Shown: positions 9,685-18,141 of the stretch, piece by piece | How the letters are laid out: each line of letters opens with the position of its first letter | Numbering within the stretch: the stretch's first letter is position 1 | Source: Candidatus Obscuribacterales bacterium | GTDB lineage: Bacteria > Cyanobacteriota > Vampirovibrionia > Obscuribacterales > Obscuribacteraceae | Assembly: GCA_031292355.1 (NCBI GenBank) | Contig: JARLHI010000080.1 | Span: 62,001-126,000 of the forward strand | Direction: 5' to 3' | DNA: 64,000 nucleotides | Program-made: the position numbers and the translations under genes | Notes under the pieces: generated by a model | What the model saw: only the letters and a program-made list of their open reading frames with translations | Database searches by the model: none | What the model was told of the DNA's origin: nothing

Positions 9685-9714
9685 GCAGATTACAAGACAA
9701 TGAGGTAGGCCACC

Positions 9715-10167
9715 TTGGAGCATGCGAGTCTCATCAACGATATCGCCGTGGGTGCGCTAGTGTTTTTCGCACTGGCCCTTTGCGGATTGCTGGCGGCAGC
9801 TTCAACGCTTCTGCCGCAAATCAATCGCACTTTAAACGCCTATGAAAAATTAGCAGACACCCTTGAAACCGAGCTTGGCCCTACCTTGCAAGAAGTGCAA
9901 AAAGTGGTGGTGGGTGTTGGTGAATTGAAGCAAATAGCCGGTCAACGCGTTGCCGATGTCAGTACCAAAGTCGAAGATGTTACGGGCTCTCTCAACAAAG
10001 TCGCAAGCTCAGCTAAACATCAGTCCAGTGTTGTTGGAGCCGGATTGTGGGCTGGAGTGAGAGCCTATTTAGAAGGAAAAGACCAACACAAAGACCCCAG
10101 CCATGAACACAAAGATCACGATAGTCCACTACCAAAAGCCCCGCAAAGTAGTACCAAAAGTCTGTAA
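9715..10167 (+). CDS. DUF948-like membrane-anchored helical protein
   Basis: This 150-residue protein starts at a TTG supported by GAGGTAGG five bases upstream. An N-terminal membrane helix (about residues 10-32, VGALVFFALALCGLLAAAS) is followed by a long amphipathic helix with regular Val/Leu spacing and a polar, His/Lys-rich tail. This is the layout of DUF948 proteins, which often neighbour YtxH genes. It sits 30 bases after one YtxH gene and about 120 before another. Function is unknown; an envelope or stress role is inferred from context only. Confidence 0.75.
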   Translation: MEHASLINDIAVGALVFFALALCGLLAAASTLLPQINRTLNAYEKLADTLETELGPTLQEVQKVVVGVGELKQIAGQRVADVSTKVEDVTGSLNKVASSAKHQSSVVGAGLWAGVRAYLEGKDQHKDPSHEHKDHDSPLPKAPQSSTKSL

Positions 10168-10285
10168 ACACGGAGTCTGTGAATAATTAGCCTTAATTTT
10201 CACATTGTTTGTCATAGCAGGCATAGATCGTGAGAAGGCGGGCACAAAATACTAGAAGCAGGATATAGTTCGAGGTAAATGAAAA

Positions 10286-10627
10286 ATGTCGGGAACAGGA
10301 AGATTTTTCGAAGGTCTAGTTGTTGGCGGAGTTCTGGGATTTCTGTTCGGCATGTTATCGGCGCCCAAATCCGGTGCTGACCTGCGCAGACAATTAGCCG
10401 ATGGTTCAGAAGATTTGTACAAAACGGCAAGTGATGGCATCACTGATTTGAAGAAAAAAAGCTCTTCTGCTATCAACGATATGCAAAGCAAAAGCGGAGA
10501 AGTCATTCGCAAAGCGTCTGACAGTATGCAGGGAACAAAGGAACAAATTTCCAATAAGTTACACGAGCTCGCCGGACAAAGCACTCAAGTGCTTGTAGAT
10601 GACGTTGAATCAATGACTTCAGGTTGA
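10286..10627 (+). CDS. YtxH-domain small membrane protein
   Basis: This 113-residue second YtxH protein of the cluster has the glycine-rich helix LVVGGVLGFLFGMLSAPKSG at about residues 11-30, then the expected basic ADLRRQL. The rest is a single predicted amphipathic helix of about 75 residues rich in Ser, Lys and Asp. It resembles the upstream copy in the helix and PKSG motif but diverges after that, consistent with an old duplication. A strong terminator follows, closing the cluster. Confidence 0.82.
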   Translation: MSGTGRFFEGLVVGGVLGFLFGMLSAPKSGADLRRQLADGSEDLYKTASDGITDLKKKSSSAINDMQSKSGEVIRKASDSMQGTKEQISNKLHELAGQSTQVLVDDVESMTSG

Positions 10628-10652
10628 TTGCAATAACTAAATGAAAATCGTC

Positions 10653-10688
10653 AGAGGTGCCACTATATATGATGGCACCTCTTTTTTT
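10653..10688 (+). terminator. Intrinsic terminator after the YtxH cluster
   Basis: A perfect 10-bp stem (AGAGGTGCCA at 10653-10662, TGGCACCTCT at 10673-10682) is followed by seven T. Confidence 0.92.
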
Positions 10689-10739
10689 GATATCAGCTTA
10701 ATCTTTGATTGCTTAGCAAAAATCCGTTAGACTCAATTT

Positions 10740-11501
10740 ATGCCAGATAAAAACAATAACAAAACCAACAATAATACTAATAAATTTCGACTGAACAGAG
10801 CAATTGCAGCCACTGGTTTCTGCTCGAGGCGATACGCCGACGAATTAATTCGCGCGGGCAAAGTACAAGTGAACGGCCAAACAGTCGTCGATTTTAATTA
10901 TCTCGTTGATATGACAAAAGACATGTTGAATGTCGATGGTTACGACGTCAGCGAAGCTCCGCTCGAATACATAATGATGAACAAGCCGGTCAATATTGTC
11001 ACCACCTGTGATGACGATAAAGGCAGAAAAAGCGTCATCGATATGCTTCCTCCGCACCTGCAGCATCTGCGTCCCGTCGGTCGTCTCGATATGGATTCAG
11101 AAGGTTTGCTTTTGCTCACCAATGACGGCAACCTCGCCCAGAAGCTGACTCACCCATCAAGACACGTACCAAAACATTACCGAGTGCTGGTCGCTGGCGA
11201 AATCAAAGATAAAGCTCTCGATCAGCTGGCCAATGGTGTGCGTTTGGAAGAAGGCAGAACGATGCCCGCAGAAGTAGAATTGTTAGATCGCGCTAAGGAC
11301 GGCTCATTCTTTATGCTCACGATCGAAGAAGGTCGTAACAGACAGATTCGGCGGATGTGCGCAAAGATTGGTTACCCTGTGATTCATTTGCTCAGAGTGG
11401 CTGTGGGTGGGTTACAATTGGATGGATTAGAAACAGGTCGGTGGCGATATTTAACCGCCGATGAGCTAGCAGACTTACAAGCGGATACTCAGACAAGATA
11501 A
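10740..11501 (+). CDS. rluB: Ribosomal pseudouridine synthase, RsuA/RluB family
   Basis: This enzyme isomerises a specific uridine of ribosomal RNA to pseudouridine. An S4 RNA-binding domain (about residues 18-65) contains NRAIAATGFCSRRYADELI. The catalytic domain holds the family motif GRLDMDSEGLLLLTNDG with the nucleophile D117, and EEGRNRQIRRMC near the end. The 253-aa length suits RluB-type 23S rRNA enzymes, but RluE or RluF specificity cannot be excluded. Its stop codon overlaps the ATG of the rodZ-like gene by one base. Confidence 0.9.
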   Translation: MPDKNNNKTNNNTNKFRLNRAIAATGFCSRRYADELIRAGKVQVNGQTVVDFNYLVDMTKDMLNVDGYDVSEAPLEYIMMNKPVNIVTTCDDDKGRKSVIDMLPPHLQHLRPVGRLDMDSEGLLLLTNDGNLAQKLTHPSRHVPKHYRVLVAGEIKDKALDQLANGVRLEEGRTMPAEVELLDRAKDGSFFMLTIEEGRNRQIRRMCAKIGYPVIHLLRVAVGGLQLDGLETGRWRYLTADELADLQADTQTR

Positions 11502-12622
11502 TGGGTCTCGAACAAATCGGACAAAAACTCAAGGCTGCTCGCGAAGCACAGGGGCTTTCGCTGCCGCAAGTTTTCGAACGCACTAAAATTCCTATCAATC
11601 ATTTGCAGTCGATTGAAAATGGTCAAACCGAAGATTTGCCAGAACCTGTGTATATTTCGGGGTTCATCAAACGCTTCGGTGATTGTGTCGGTCTAAATGG
11701 ACAGAGTCTCTCTGACGAATTCCGCAGTCAAAACGGTAATTCACCAAACCCAGCCGAAAGTCAGGCCTGGGCACCGCGGATGATTCACCAGCCACAACCA
11801 GTAGTCAGTCATGGTTATATGCGCAATGGTCTGGAAGTGCGCGCCCCAAATATCGTCAAGCAAGGTTTGCTTTACTCGGTATTAATTGTGATGGTGCTGG
11901 GTATTATGAGTTTTCTCTTCACCTGGCAGTCAAATTATCAAAATGGTCAGCAAGATCCAACCTCTCAGCTCTTGAAGAACGGCAGATACACAGGCGTTTT
12001 CAATAATGGCGGAGCGCCGACACAAACACCAGTTGTCACTCAAACCGCCACACCGACTGCACCAGCAACCGATCCAAATGCTGTCGGCGACGCACAACAA
12101 GTCCCACCAACACAAACTCCAGCGGCCGATGCCGGAGCCGCGGTAGCAATCAATGCCAGCCAGCACGTCTGGGTGGAAATCACCTCTGTAAGCTCTGGTT
12201 TGAGCCTTTACACCGGATTTATGGAACGCGGCGAGCGCAAAGACTTCAAAGATCCTCAAGGATTGAGAGTGCACGCCGGAAACGGCTCGAGTGTTACTGT
12301 CGAAGCTGATGGAAAAAATGAAACTTTAGGTTTGCCAGGCAAGATAGCTGAAAAAGTATTTATGGGCAAATCAGCAACAATTATAGGGACGACGCCTGGC
12401 GGCGCGACAATTCCATTAACGCCAGAAGCTAAGGCCGCTGCGGCAGCAGCAGCATTGAAGGCAGCGGCTGTTAAGAAGGCTATCAAGAAGACGGCCAGCG
12501 TAGATCTAGCGCCACGGCACCATTCGCGCCCTGCCGAGGATGTTTCTGCACACAGCAGCGCTCCTGCAGCTGCTATTGACGTCCCTTACCGTTATACTGA
12601 AAACCATTCAGATAACGAATAG
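11501..12622 (+). CDS. rodZ: RodZ-like transmembrane HTH protein
   Basis: RodZ couples MreB to the elongation machinery. The N-terminus is an Xre-like helix-turn-helix (residues 1-70, with IGQKLKAAREAQGLSLPQV and ENGQTEDLPEPVYISGFIKR, typical of RodZ). One membrane helix lies at about residues 124-146. A Thr/Pro/Gln-rich linker follows, then a DUF4115 periplasmic beta domain at about 215-295. The C-terminus is Ala/Lys-rich and His-containing. The start overlaps the stop of the pseudouridine synthase gene (TAATG), implying coupled translation. mreCD and PBP2 lie 8-10 kb upstream. Confidence 0.87.
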   Translation: MGLEQIGQKLKAAREAQGLSLPQVFERTKIPINHLQSIENGQTEDLPEPVYISGFIKRFGDCVGLNGQSLSDEFRSQNGNSPNPAESQAWAPRMIHQPQPVVSHGYMRNGLEVRAPNIVKQGLLYSVLIVMVLGIMSFLFTWQSNYQNGQQDPTSQLLKNGRYTGVFNNGGAPTQTPVVTQTATPTAPATDPNAVGDAQQVPPTQTPAADAGAAVAINASQHVWVEITSVSSGLSLYTGFMERGERKDFKDPQGLRVHAGNGSSVTVEADGKNETLGLPGKIAEKVFMGKSATIIGTTPGGATIPLTPEAKAAAAAAALKAAAVKKAIKKTASVDLAPRHHSRPAEDVSAHSSAPAAAIDVPYRYTENHSDNE

Positions 12623-12667
12623 GGTAGATTACTCAGTCTTTTAAATATATTCAGCAATAGGATAGGA

Positions 12668-14074
12668 ATGCGAAATCCAAGTATCGGCGTGGTTTCTTTG
12701 GGCTGCCCCAAAAACACCACAGACACAGAAGTTATGCTCGGTCTTCTCAATGAGGCTGGATTCCCGGTCACATTTGATTTAGATGAAGCAGATATGTGTC
12801 TGGTAAACACATGTTCGTTTATCGGCGACGCCCGCAAAGAATCGGTGGCAACGCTCGTCGAACTGGCAGAACAAGGCAAAGAATTGATCATTGCCGGATG
12901 TCTCGCCCAACACTTCAAACACGAATTGCTGAACGAAATTCCAGAAGCAAGAGCAATAGTTGGCACAGGCGATACCACCAAAATTGTCGACGTCATTCGC
13001 GCCATCGCTAATGATTCATCGCTGCGAATCGTCCAGGTATCAGATATACCCAACGACTATCAAGATGACGTGCTGCCCCGCATCAACACAGGTATTGGCG
13101 CATCAGCATATTTGAAAATTGCCGAAGGTTGCGACCATCGTTGTACATTCTGCATCATTCCTATGTTGCGTGGCGACTTCCGCTCACGCACCATTGAATC
13201 ACTAGTGAAAGAAGCAAGAATTCTGGTGGCATCCGGTGTCAAAGAAATTATTCTGGTATCACAGGACTCCACATATTATGGCCTTGATATTTACAAACGC
13301 ATGGCGCTGGGAGAGTTGCTCGAACAGTTGCATGAAGTAGAAGGACTGGAGTGGATTCGGGTTATGTACGCATATCCCACCGAAGTGAACGACGCTCTTT
13401 TAAAGACGATGGCCAAATTGCCCAAAGTCGTGAAATATGTCGACATTCCACTACAACACTCTCATCCTGAAGTCCTAACGGCAATGGCTCGGCCACTCAA
13501 TCCTGGTAAGGCCGTGGAAAAAATTCGCGAGCTCATGCCTGATGCTCGCATTCGCTCGACGTTCATCGTTGGCTTTCCTGGCGAAACAGACGAACAATTC
13601 GAACATCTGGCTCAGTTTATTGAGAAACATCGCTTCGATCGTCTTGGCGTATTTACTTACTCCAAGCAAGAAGAAGTATCTTCAGGACACATGGCAAATC
13701 AGGTACCGGAGAAAGTCAAAAAAGCACGCCGCAAGAAGATCATGCAAATTCAGCATAAGATCTCAGAAGAAGTAAACGCTGAATATGTTGGTCGCGAAAT
13801 TGATGTGCTGATTGAAAGCTATGACGACAAAAAGAAATTGTTCTGCGGGCGCTCCCAGTGGGATGCTCCTTCAATAGACAATCAAGTCTATGTCAGCGAT
13901 CCTGACGGCGAAGTCGGTATGGGTGAAATTGCTCGCGTTCGCATCGATAGTTCAGCACCTTACGACTTATTTGGTACTGCCATCGCCGCTAATACCATTA
14001 GCGATCTGGTCAAATCAGTCAAGGACGCCAAGGCTAGACCTCAAGCCGCTGACGTTCTCGTTCCATCTCTTTAA
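12668..14074 (+). CDS. rimO: Ribosomal protein S12 methylthiotransferase RimO
   Basis: RimO is a radical-SAM enzyme that methylthiolates an aspartate of ribosomal protein S12. The N-terminal cluster-binding domain has C13, C49 and C78. The radical-SAM motif is C155-DHR-C159-TF-C162. The C-terminal TRAM-type domain is present from about residue 375. The phrase SLGCPKNTTDTEVMLG and the length of 468 aa separate it from MiaB, which has a different N-terminal context. It starts 45 bases after the rodZ-like gene. Confidence 0.94.
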   Translation: MRNPSIGVVSLGCPKNTTDTEVMLGLLNEAGFPVTFDLDEADMCLVNTCSFIGDARKESVATLVELAEQGKELIIAGCLAQHFKHELLNEIPEARAIVGTGDTTKIVDVIRAIANDSSLRIVQVSDIPNDYQDDVLPRINTGIGASAYLKIAEGCDHRCTFCIIPMLRGDFRSRTIESLVKEARILVASGVKEIILVSQDSTYYGLDIYKRMALGELLEQLHEVEGLEWIRVMYAYPTEVNDALLKTMAKLPKVVKYVDIPLQHSHPEVLTAMARPLNPGKAVEKIRELMPDARIRSTFIVGFPGETDEQFEHLAQFIEKHRFDRLGVFTYSKQEEVSSGHMANQVPEKVKKARRKKIMQIQHKISEEVNAEYVGREIDVLIESYDDKKKLFCGRSQWDAPSIDNQVYVSDPDGEVGMGEIARVRIDSSAPYDLFGTAIAANTISDLVKSVKDAKARPQAADVLVPSL

Positions 14075-14083
14075 GTAATCGCT

Positions 14084-14923
14084 CTATCTGTTAACTGTTG
14101 AAGCCAATTCTTTGGCAGGCGGATTTGTTGGCGGAACTTTAGGGATTTCGTGTGAAATGCCAGGGAATAGTTTTTCGCGGTACTTCCAAAGTACTACCGC
14201 TGCAATTGGCGTACCAATTGCCGTTGCGATAGCGGCTACGAAGATAGCCATAATAACGATATTGAGCTGTTGTTGCACTTCTTCAAGCGGTTTTGACACG
14301 CCCGCGATTGGCTTTTGCAACGAAGTGAGAGGAGCTTTCAACTCTTGAATATCGTGGCGCATTCCAGCGATGTCCGAACGAACGCCTTTCACTTCAGTTT
14401 GAGTAGAAGTGAGCTGCTCCTGCATTGAGCCCAATTGCTTATCAACGCTATTCATCTTGCCTTGCAACGAAATCATGGGCGGCTGCAGAGCAGATATTGG
14501 CCCCGTCAGTTTCATAATTTGCTGTTCTAGCTTAATGCTCATCCCTTCTAAATTTTCAACTGGCCTGAGCAACCTTTTAATAGGATGAAAGCCTTTGATC
14601 GGTGGCTGCGTTGGCGGCTCTAAGTCTTTGGAATCGACTTTGACACCAGGGACCTGATTGACTACATCTGCAGTCTGTTTAGCCTTAGTCTTTTCCTGTT
14701 CCTTGGCGGCGTCGCCGCGTTCACCATTGAGAGCCTGCGCTTCTTTGATATTGGCATTTTTAGCCGACTCCTTATCTTCAAGATCACGCTTGCTCATCTG
14801 ATCGGTAGGTTTTGGACCAGAGGCAACTTTCACGTCAGCGGCAAAGGCTCCGTGAGAGGTACAGACAAACGCATAAGATACAAGTAGCATCGCACTCGTT
14901 TGAATTGAATTTCGACTTAGCAT
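14084..14923 (-). CDS. Exported coiled-coil protein with C-terminal membrane helix
   Basis: The start at 14923 is supported by GGAGAGT just upstream. A signal peptide (SAMLLVSYAFVCTSHGAFAA) is followed by a Lys/Ala/Glu-rich region, a proline-rich linker and a long helical stretch (about residues 125-215) with repeated polar heptads. Near the C-terminus is one strong membrane helix (IVIMAIFVAAIATAIGTPI), then a basic stretch and a proline-rich tail. The layout suggests an inner-membrane-anchored periplasmic rod. No known family was recognised. It converges on rimO with ten bases between the genes. Confidence 0.72.
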   Translation of the reverse strand: MLSRNSIQTSAMLLVSYAFVCTSHGAFAADVKVASGPKPTDQMSKRDLEDKESAKNANIKEAQALNGERGDAAKEQEKTKAKQTADVVNQVPGVKVDSKDLEPPTQPPIKGFHPIKRLLRPVENLEGMSIKLEQQIMKLTGPISALQPPMISLQGKMNSVDKQLGSMQEQLTSTQTEVKGVRSDIAGMRHDIQELKAPLTSLQKPIAGVSKPLEEVQQQLNIVIMAIFVAAIATAIGTPIAAVVLWKYREKLFPGISHEIPKVPPTNPPAKELASTVNR

Positions 14924-15017
14924 TGACCACTCTCCAGGTTCAGTCTGACGCGTCACACCTCTGGTGACGCCGAACTAGACAGGCCCGGTCTCAAGTAAGT
15001 TCCAGCGCAAATAAAAT

Positions 15018-16121
15018 CTAAGACGACTGATTTTGCCCTGGCTCTCGTTTTGGGTGCGAAAGCAAAAAATCAACGACCATGTCTGTGGCGTTTACCGCTG
15101 ACTTTTCATCTCCGAAGCCTCCAAACCACAAATGACCTTCATGATGCACAAAAACTTGTTGTACTTCCGCTCCTGTTTGTTCGTTGACCCCGCGAAGAAC
15201 ATCAACGTTACTACCATTAAGACCGGTAAAAGTGCTCGCTTGAGCAGGCTGAGTAATGCCATCGAGCTGAGCATAATGATCATAGATATGCTCTTGCGGT
15301 TTCATGGTCACACCCATTATGCGCCCATCAAAAGGAACGGTTGGATCATCCTTTGAGTGAATATTGAGAACGGAAAGATTGTCAGAATGAGGTTTCTCCA
15401 TCCCAGTCATCCAGGTGCTGACCGTGGCTATGGCCGCAAATTGACCGGGCATCTCATTGGCTACTCGATGAGCAAAACTGCCGCCTTGCGAGAAACCAGA
15501 TAGATACTGTCGAGCAGGATCAACGTTAAAGTCTTGCTTGATTGAAGCCAGGACATTTTTAGTCAGCTTGAGGTCGTCTTGACCGCTAAACCACCATTCT
15601 TTGTTATTCCAAGAAAATTTGTCATTAGGATTTCCATCCATGTAAGCCACAATAAAATTCTTATCGTCTGCCTTCTGGCTCATTCCGGTGATTTGCTCCA
15701 TTCCAGCTCCACCAGCGGCAGCGCCCCCTTGACCCGGTTTATCGCTGTAGCCATTGAACACCATGACCAACGCCGTTGGCTTAGAAGCATCGTAATTCTT
15801 GGGAATATGCAAAAAGAAATCCCTCTTTTGCCCATCTAAATCCACTGTTTCGCGAACTGTATCACCGGGACGAATCAATTTGAGGTCAGGAACCGAATCG
15901 CCCGCCTTCGCGACCTGTGCATCGACTTCGGCAGTATTTTTTGGACGCGGCTGCGCGAGCAACTCTTGAGCACCGTTTGACAGTTTTTGCTTGTCTAGTG
16001 CGATTTGCTCAAGCACACCCTGATTTAGCCTGTCTGCCTCGCTCAGCGGCTTGACAACGTCCGATTGCAGTCGCTTGCTCTGTTCAGACTGGGGCGGGTT
16101 GTTAATTGCGTCAGTTGCCAA
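15018..16121 (-). CDS. Alpha/beta-hydrolase esterase, PHB depolymerase/feruloyl esterase type
   Basis: This 367-aa protein has a CE1-like catalytic domain from about residue 85. The nucleophile is S211 in GFSQGG, the acid is at D258/D259 in HSKDDPTVPF, and the histidine is in HHEGHLWFGG near residue 333. A Trp-rich stretch (WNNKEWWFSG) precedes the nucleophile, as in poly(3-hydroxybutyrate) depolymerases and feruloyl esterases. Members are usually secreted, but no signal peptide is visible here. Instead there is a polar, Gln/Asp-rich N-terminal segment of about 80 residues. Substrate unknown; it probably cleaves an ester of an aromatic or polyester compound. Confidence 0.82.
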   Translation of the reverse strand: MATDAINNPPQSEQSKRLQSDVVKPLSEADRLNQGVLEQIALDKQKLSNGAQELLAQPRPKNTAEVDAQVAKAGDSVPDLKLIRPGDTVRETVDLDGQKRDFFLHIPKNYDASKPTALVMVFNGYSDKPGQGGAAAGGAGMEQITGMSQKADDKNFIVAYMDGNPNDKFSWNNKEWWFSGQDDLKLTKNVLASIKQDFNVDPARQYLSGFSQGGSFAHRVANEMPGQFAAIATVSTWMTGMEKPHSDNLSVLNIHSKDDPTVPFDGRIMGVTMKPQEHIYDHYAQLDGITQPAQASTFTGLNGSNVDVLRGVNEQTGAEVQQVFVHHEGHLWFGGFGDEKSAVNATDMVVDFLLSHPKREPGQNQSS

Positions 16122-16190
16122 TTTTCATTGCCACGGGTCAGGGACTTTATCTTCATGCCCAGCAAGAGCCCAAACTATATAAGACAACCA

Positions 16191-17606
16191 CTATTGCTCT
16201 GGCGAACCATTGAGAGAACGTTCGATTTCGGTCAACTGCCTGTCTTGCTCAAGCCTTCGCTCGTCCGGCGTATCATGGAGACATTTGATTCGGCGATAGC
16301 GAGCTTCTTCAGCTAGATACCCACTCGTTAGCACGGCAAAATTATAAGCCTGCCCGACCGTATAAGTGGTATTGCCGGCGGCGGCAAAGCGGTTGCGCTC
16401 AGTGGCATTCTTGTTTATGTGCGAATCATACTGGGCGACGACACTCAGAGTACTGCTAACCATTTTTGAAGGACCAGTAAATAAGTCGCGACCAGTTTCT
16501 GTGCGAACGATTCTGGTTTGCCTGGTCTCATTCTTGTGCTCCTCATCTCGAGACTTGGTCAAAATCTGAATCTCGTGGTCGATAGCGTTCTGGCGCCGAG
16601 CGAACGATGCCTTTTCAAAATGACTTTTTCTGTACTGCTGCAATCGCTCCAGATCAGCAGAGAAATCATCGACATCACCCAGTTTTCTCGCCAACTCTTT
16701 TTTTGCTCGCTTTTCTTCAAAAGCAAGAACTTTTCTAAGAACAAAAGGTTTGATGGTAATCGTCACAGCAGATATATCGGCAAGCACATTACCAAGCCCG
16801 TTCAAATGATGATTACCAGTGTAACCAGCCCTGACGCTCAATTGGTTACCGATAGCGCCAATCGTGTTGCGAAACAAGTCAACTATTTCAACAGTGTTCA
16901 ATCCAAAAAATTCGCGCAGCCTGAGAACATAGGTAGAACCAAATTCTTTAACTAGTGAATTTCTCAAAACTTGTAATGCCTCGCTTTCAGAGGCATAATC
17001 GGAAGCGGCCTGAAGTCCGCCGTCAGAATCAAGCAAAGCTTTTCGAGAACTGATGTTCCTATCTATTTGATCAAGCAATATTCGCGCGCGCAAAAGCGCT
17101 TGCGATGACGTAATCTGTTGATTATGGCGGTGCAGTCGCCAACCGGCGTTAAAAGCCAGCTCATAGACGTTACCAGCAGCATTGAATTCCTGTCCGATAA
17201 TTTGGGGATAAAACTGCCCAGCATTTTGTGAGCCTGGTACCTCCTTCGAGACGCGACCAAGCAAAAAGAAGGGCGGCTTTTGATATGCGACGAGACCGGA
17301 TCGATATTTCGAATGACCCCAAAAAACGTGATCGGCGACGATTAAACCGGCCTCTGTAGCAGCTGAATTGCCACCATCCCAGATGTATTGCCGGCGTTTC
17401 TTGGCTATATTTTCAACGATGTTTTTAACGCCGAAATCAATCGTGAGCCGATGTAATGCAATCTCGTCTTTCAAGATTTGATTAGACAAAGACTCAATTT
17501 GCAATGCACAGCCCTGAACATTGCTAGAGGGCAGTGAGGCCGCGAGCGCACAGTTGTGAGCAAGTAAGCAAAAAAACCAAACAGGTACGCAGAGATGACT
17601 TCTCAA
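16191..17606 (-). CDS. Exported protein of unknown function (471 aa)
   Basis: This protein was not recognised. A signal peptide (VWFFCLLAHNCALAAS, cleavage near residue 23) directs it out of the cytoplasm. The mature part is helical. Residues 130-160 include a region with Tyr/Phe/Gly that may contact membrane or substrate, and residues 300-390 form a highly charged coiled coil (EEKRAKKELARKLGDVDDF). Near the C-terminus a Tyr-rich segment and an isolated cysteine appear. It lies in the same direction as the esterase gene, 69 bases upstream of it, so both may be transcribed together. Confidence 0.7.
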   Translation of the reverse strand: MRSHLCVPVWFFCLLAHNCALAASLPSSNVQGCALQIESLSNQILKDEIALHRLTIDFGVKNIVENIAKKRRQYIWDGGNSAATEAGLIVADHVFWGHSKYRSGLVAYQKPPFFLLGRVSKEVPGSQNAGQFYPQIIGQEFNAAGNVYELAFNAGWRLHRHNQQITSSQALLRARILLDQIDRNISSRKALLDSDGGLQAASDYASESEALQVLRNSLVKEFGSTYVLRLREFFGLNTVEIVDLFRNTIGAIGNQLSVRAGYTGNHHLNGLGNVLADISAVTITIKPFVLRKVLAFEEKRAKKELARKLGDVDDFSADLERLQQYRKSHFEKASFARRQNAIDHEIQILTKSRDEEHKNETRQTRIVRTETGRDLFTGPSKMVSSTLSVVAQYDSHINKNATERNRFAAAGNTTYTVGQAYNFAVLTSGYLAEEARYRRIKCLHDTPDERRLEQDRQLTEIERSLNGSPEQ

Positions 17607-17835
17607 GGCGCTTTGCCATGCGGGAATGCATCTAATCTACCACGCACAATCGCTAATTGATGGCTTCAGTGATTTTTTGAAGGAGCACTGTTGAGCAGCA
17701 TTTGCAGATAATTTTCGTCGCTCGGCTGGAAACAATAAGCCCAATCTAAGCGTCTTCGATTGCATTGATGATTTGTTAAAGAACAAGTTTTCAACCAATT
17801 TTGGTCGGTGCTACTCAGTGCTATCTGCAAACGCA

Positions 17836-18141
17836 ATGTCAAAGAAAAAATCCACCGCAAGCAATGAAGAACAGTTCAAAGCGTGGGAGCAGGCGCACAC
17901 GCCTGGCCACCCGCCATTGAATGAAGAAGCTTGGTCAGTAGACAGCGAATACGGTGAAATTAGCTTTGCTAATTTCGAATCAGCTTATGCCTACGCAAAC
18001 GGATTGTCTCTTGGTGATTTCAATCGCAAGATCATAGACAAGGATAAAAGGCTGATTGAAGTCTGGCTTGCTCCTGACCACATTCAGAAGCTGCAGTCAG
18101 CTAAAAAGACTCAAGCTGGAGTCGCTGGGCTGCCATGCTGA
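17836..18141 (+). CDS. Small hypothetical protein (about 101 aa)
   Basis: The frame is open from 17773, but ATG 17836 (MSKKKSTASNEEQ) gives the more protein-like start; no strong ribosome site precedes either. The sequence is soluble, polar and aromatic-containing (EEAWSVDSEYGEISF), with a short helical tail. The last 31 bases overlap the end of the convergent glycosyltransferase gene. It may be a real small protein, but support is limited to composition and position. Confidence 0.48.
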   Translation: MSKKKSTASNEEQFKAWEQAHTPGHPPLNEEAWSVDSEYGEISFANFESAYAYANGLSLGDFNRKIIDKDKRLIEVWLAPDHIQKLQSAKKTQAGVAGLPC

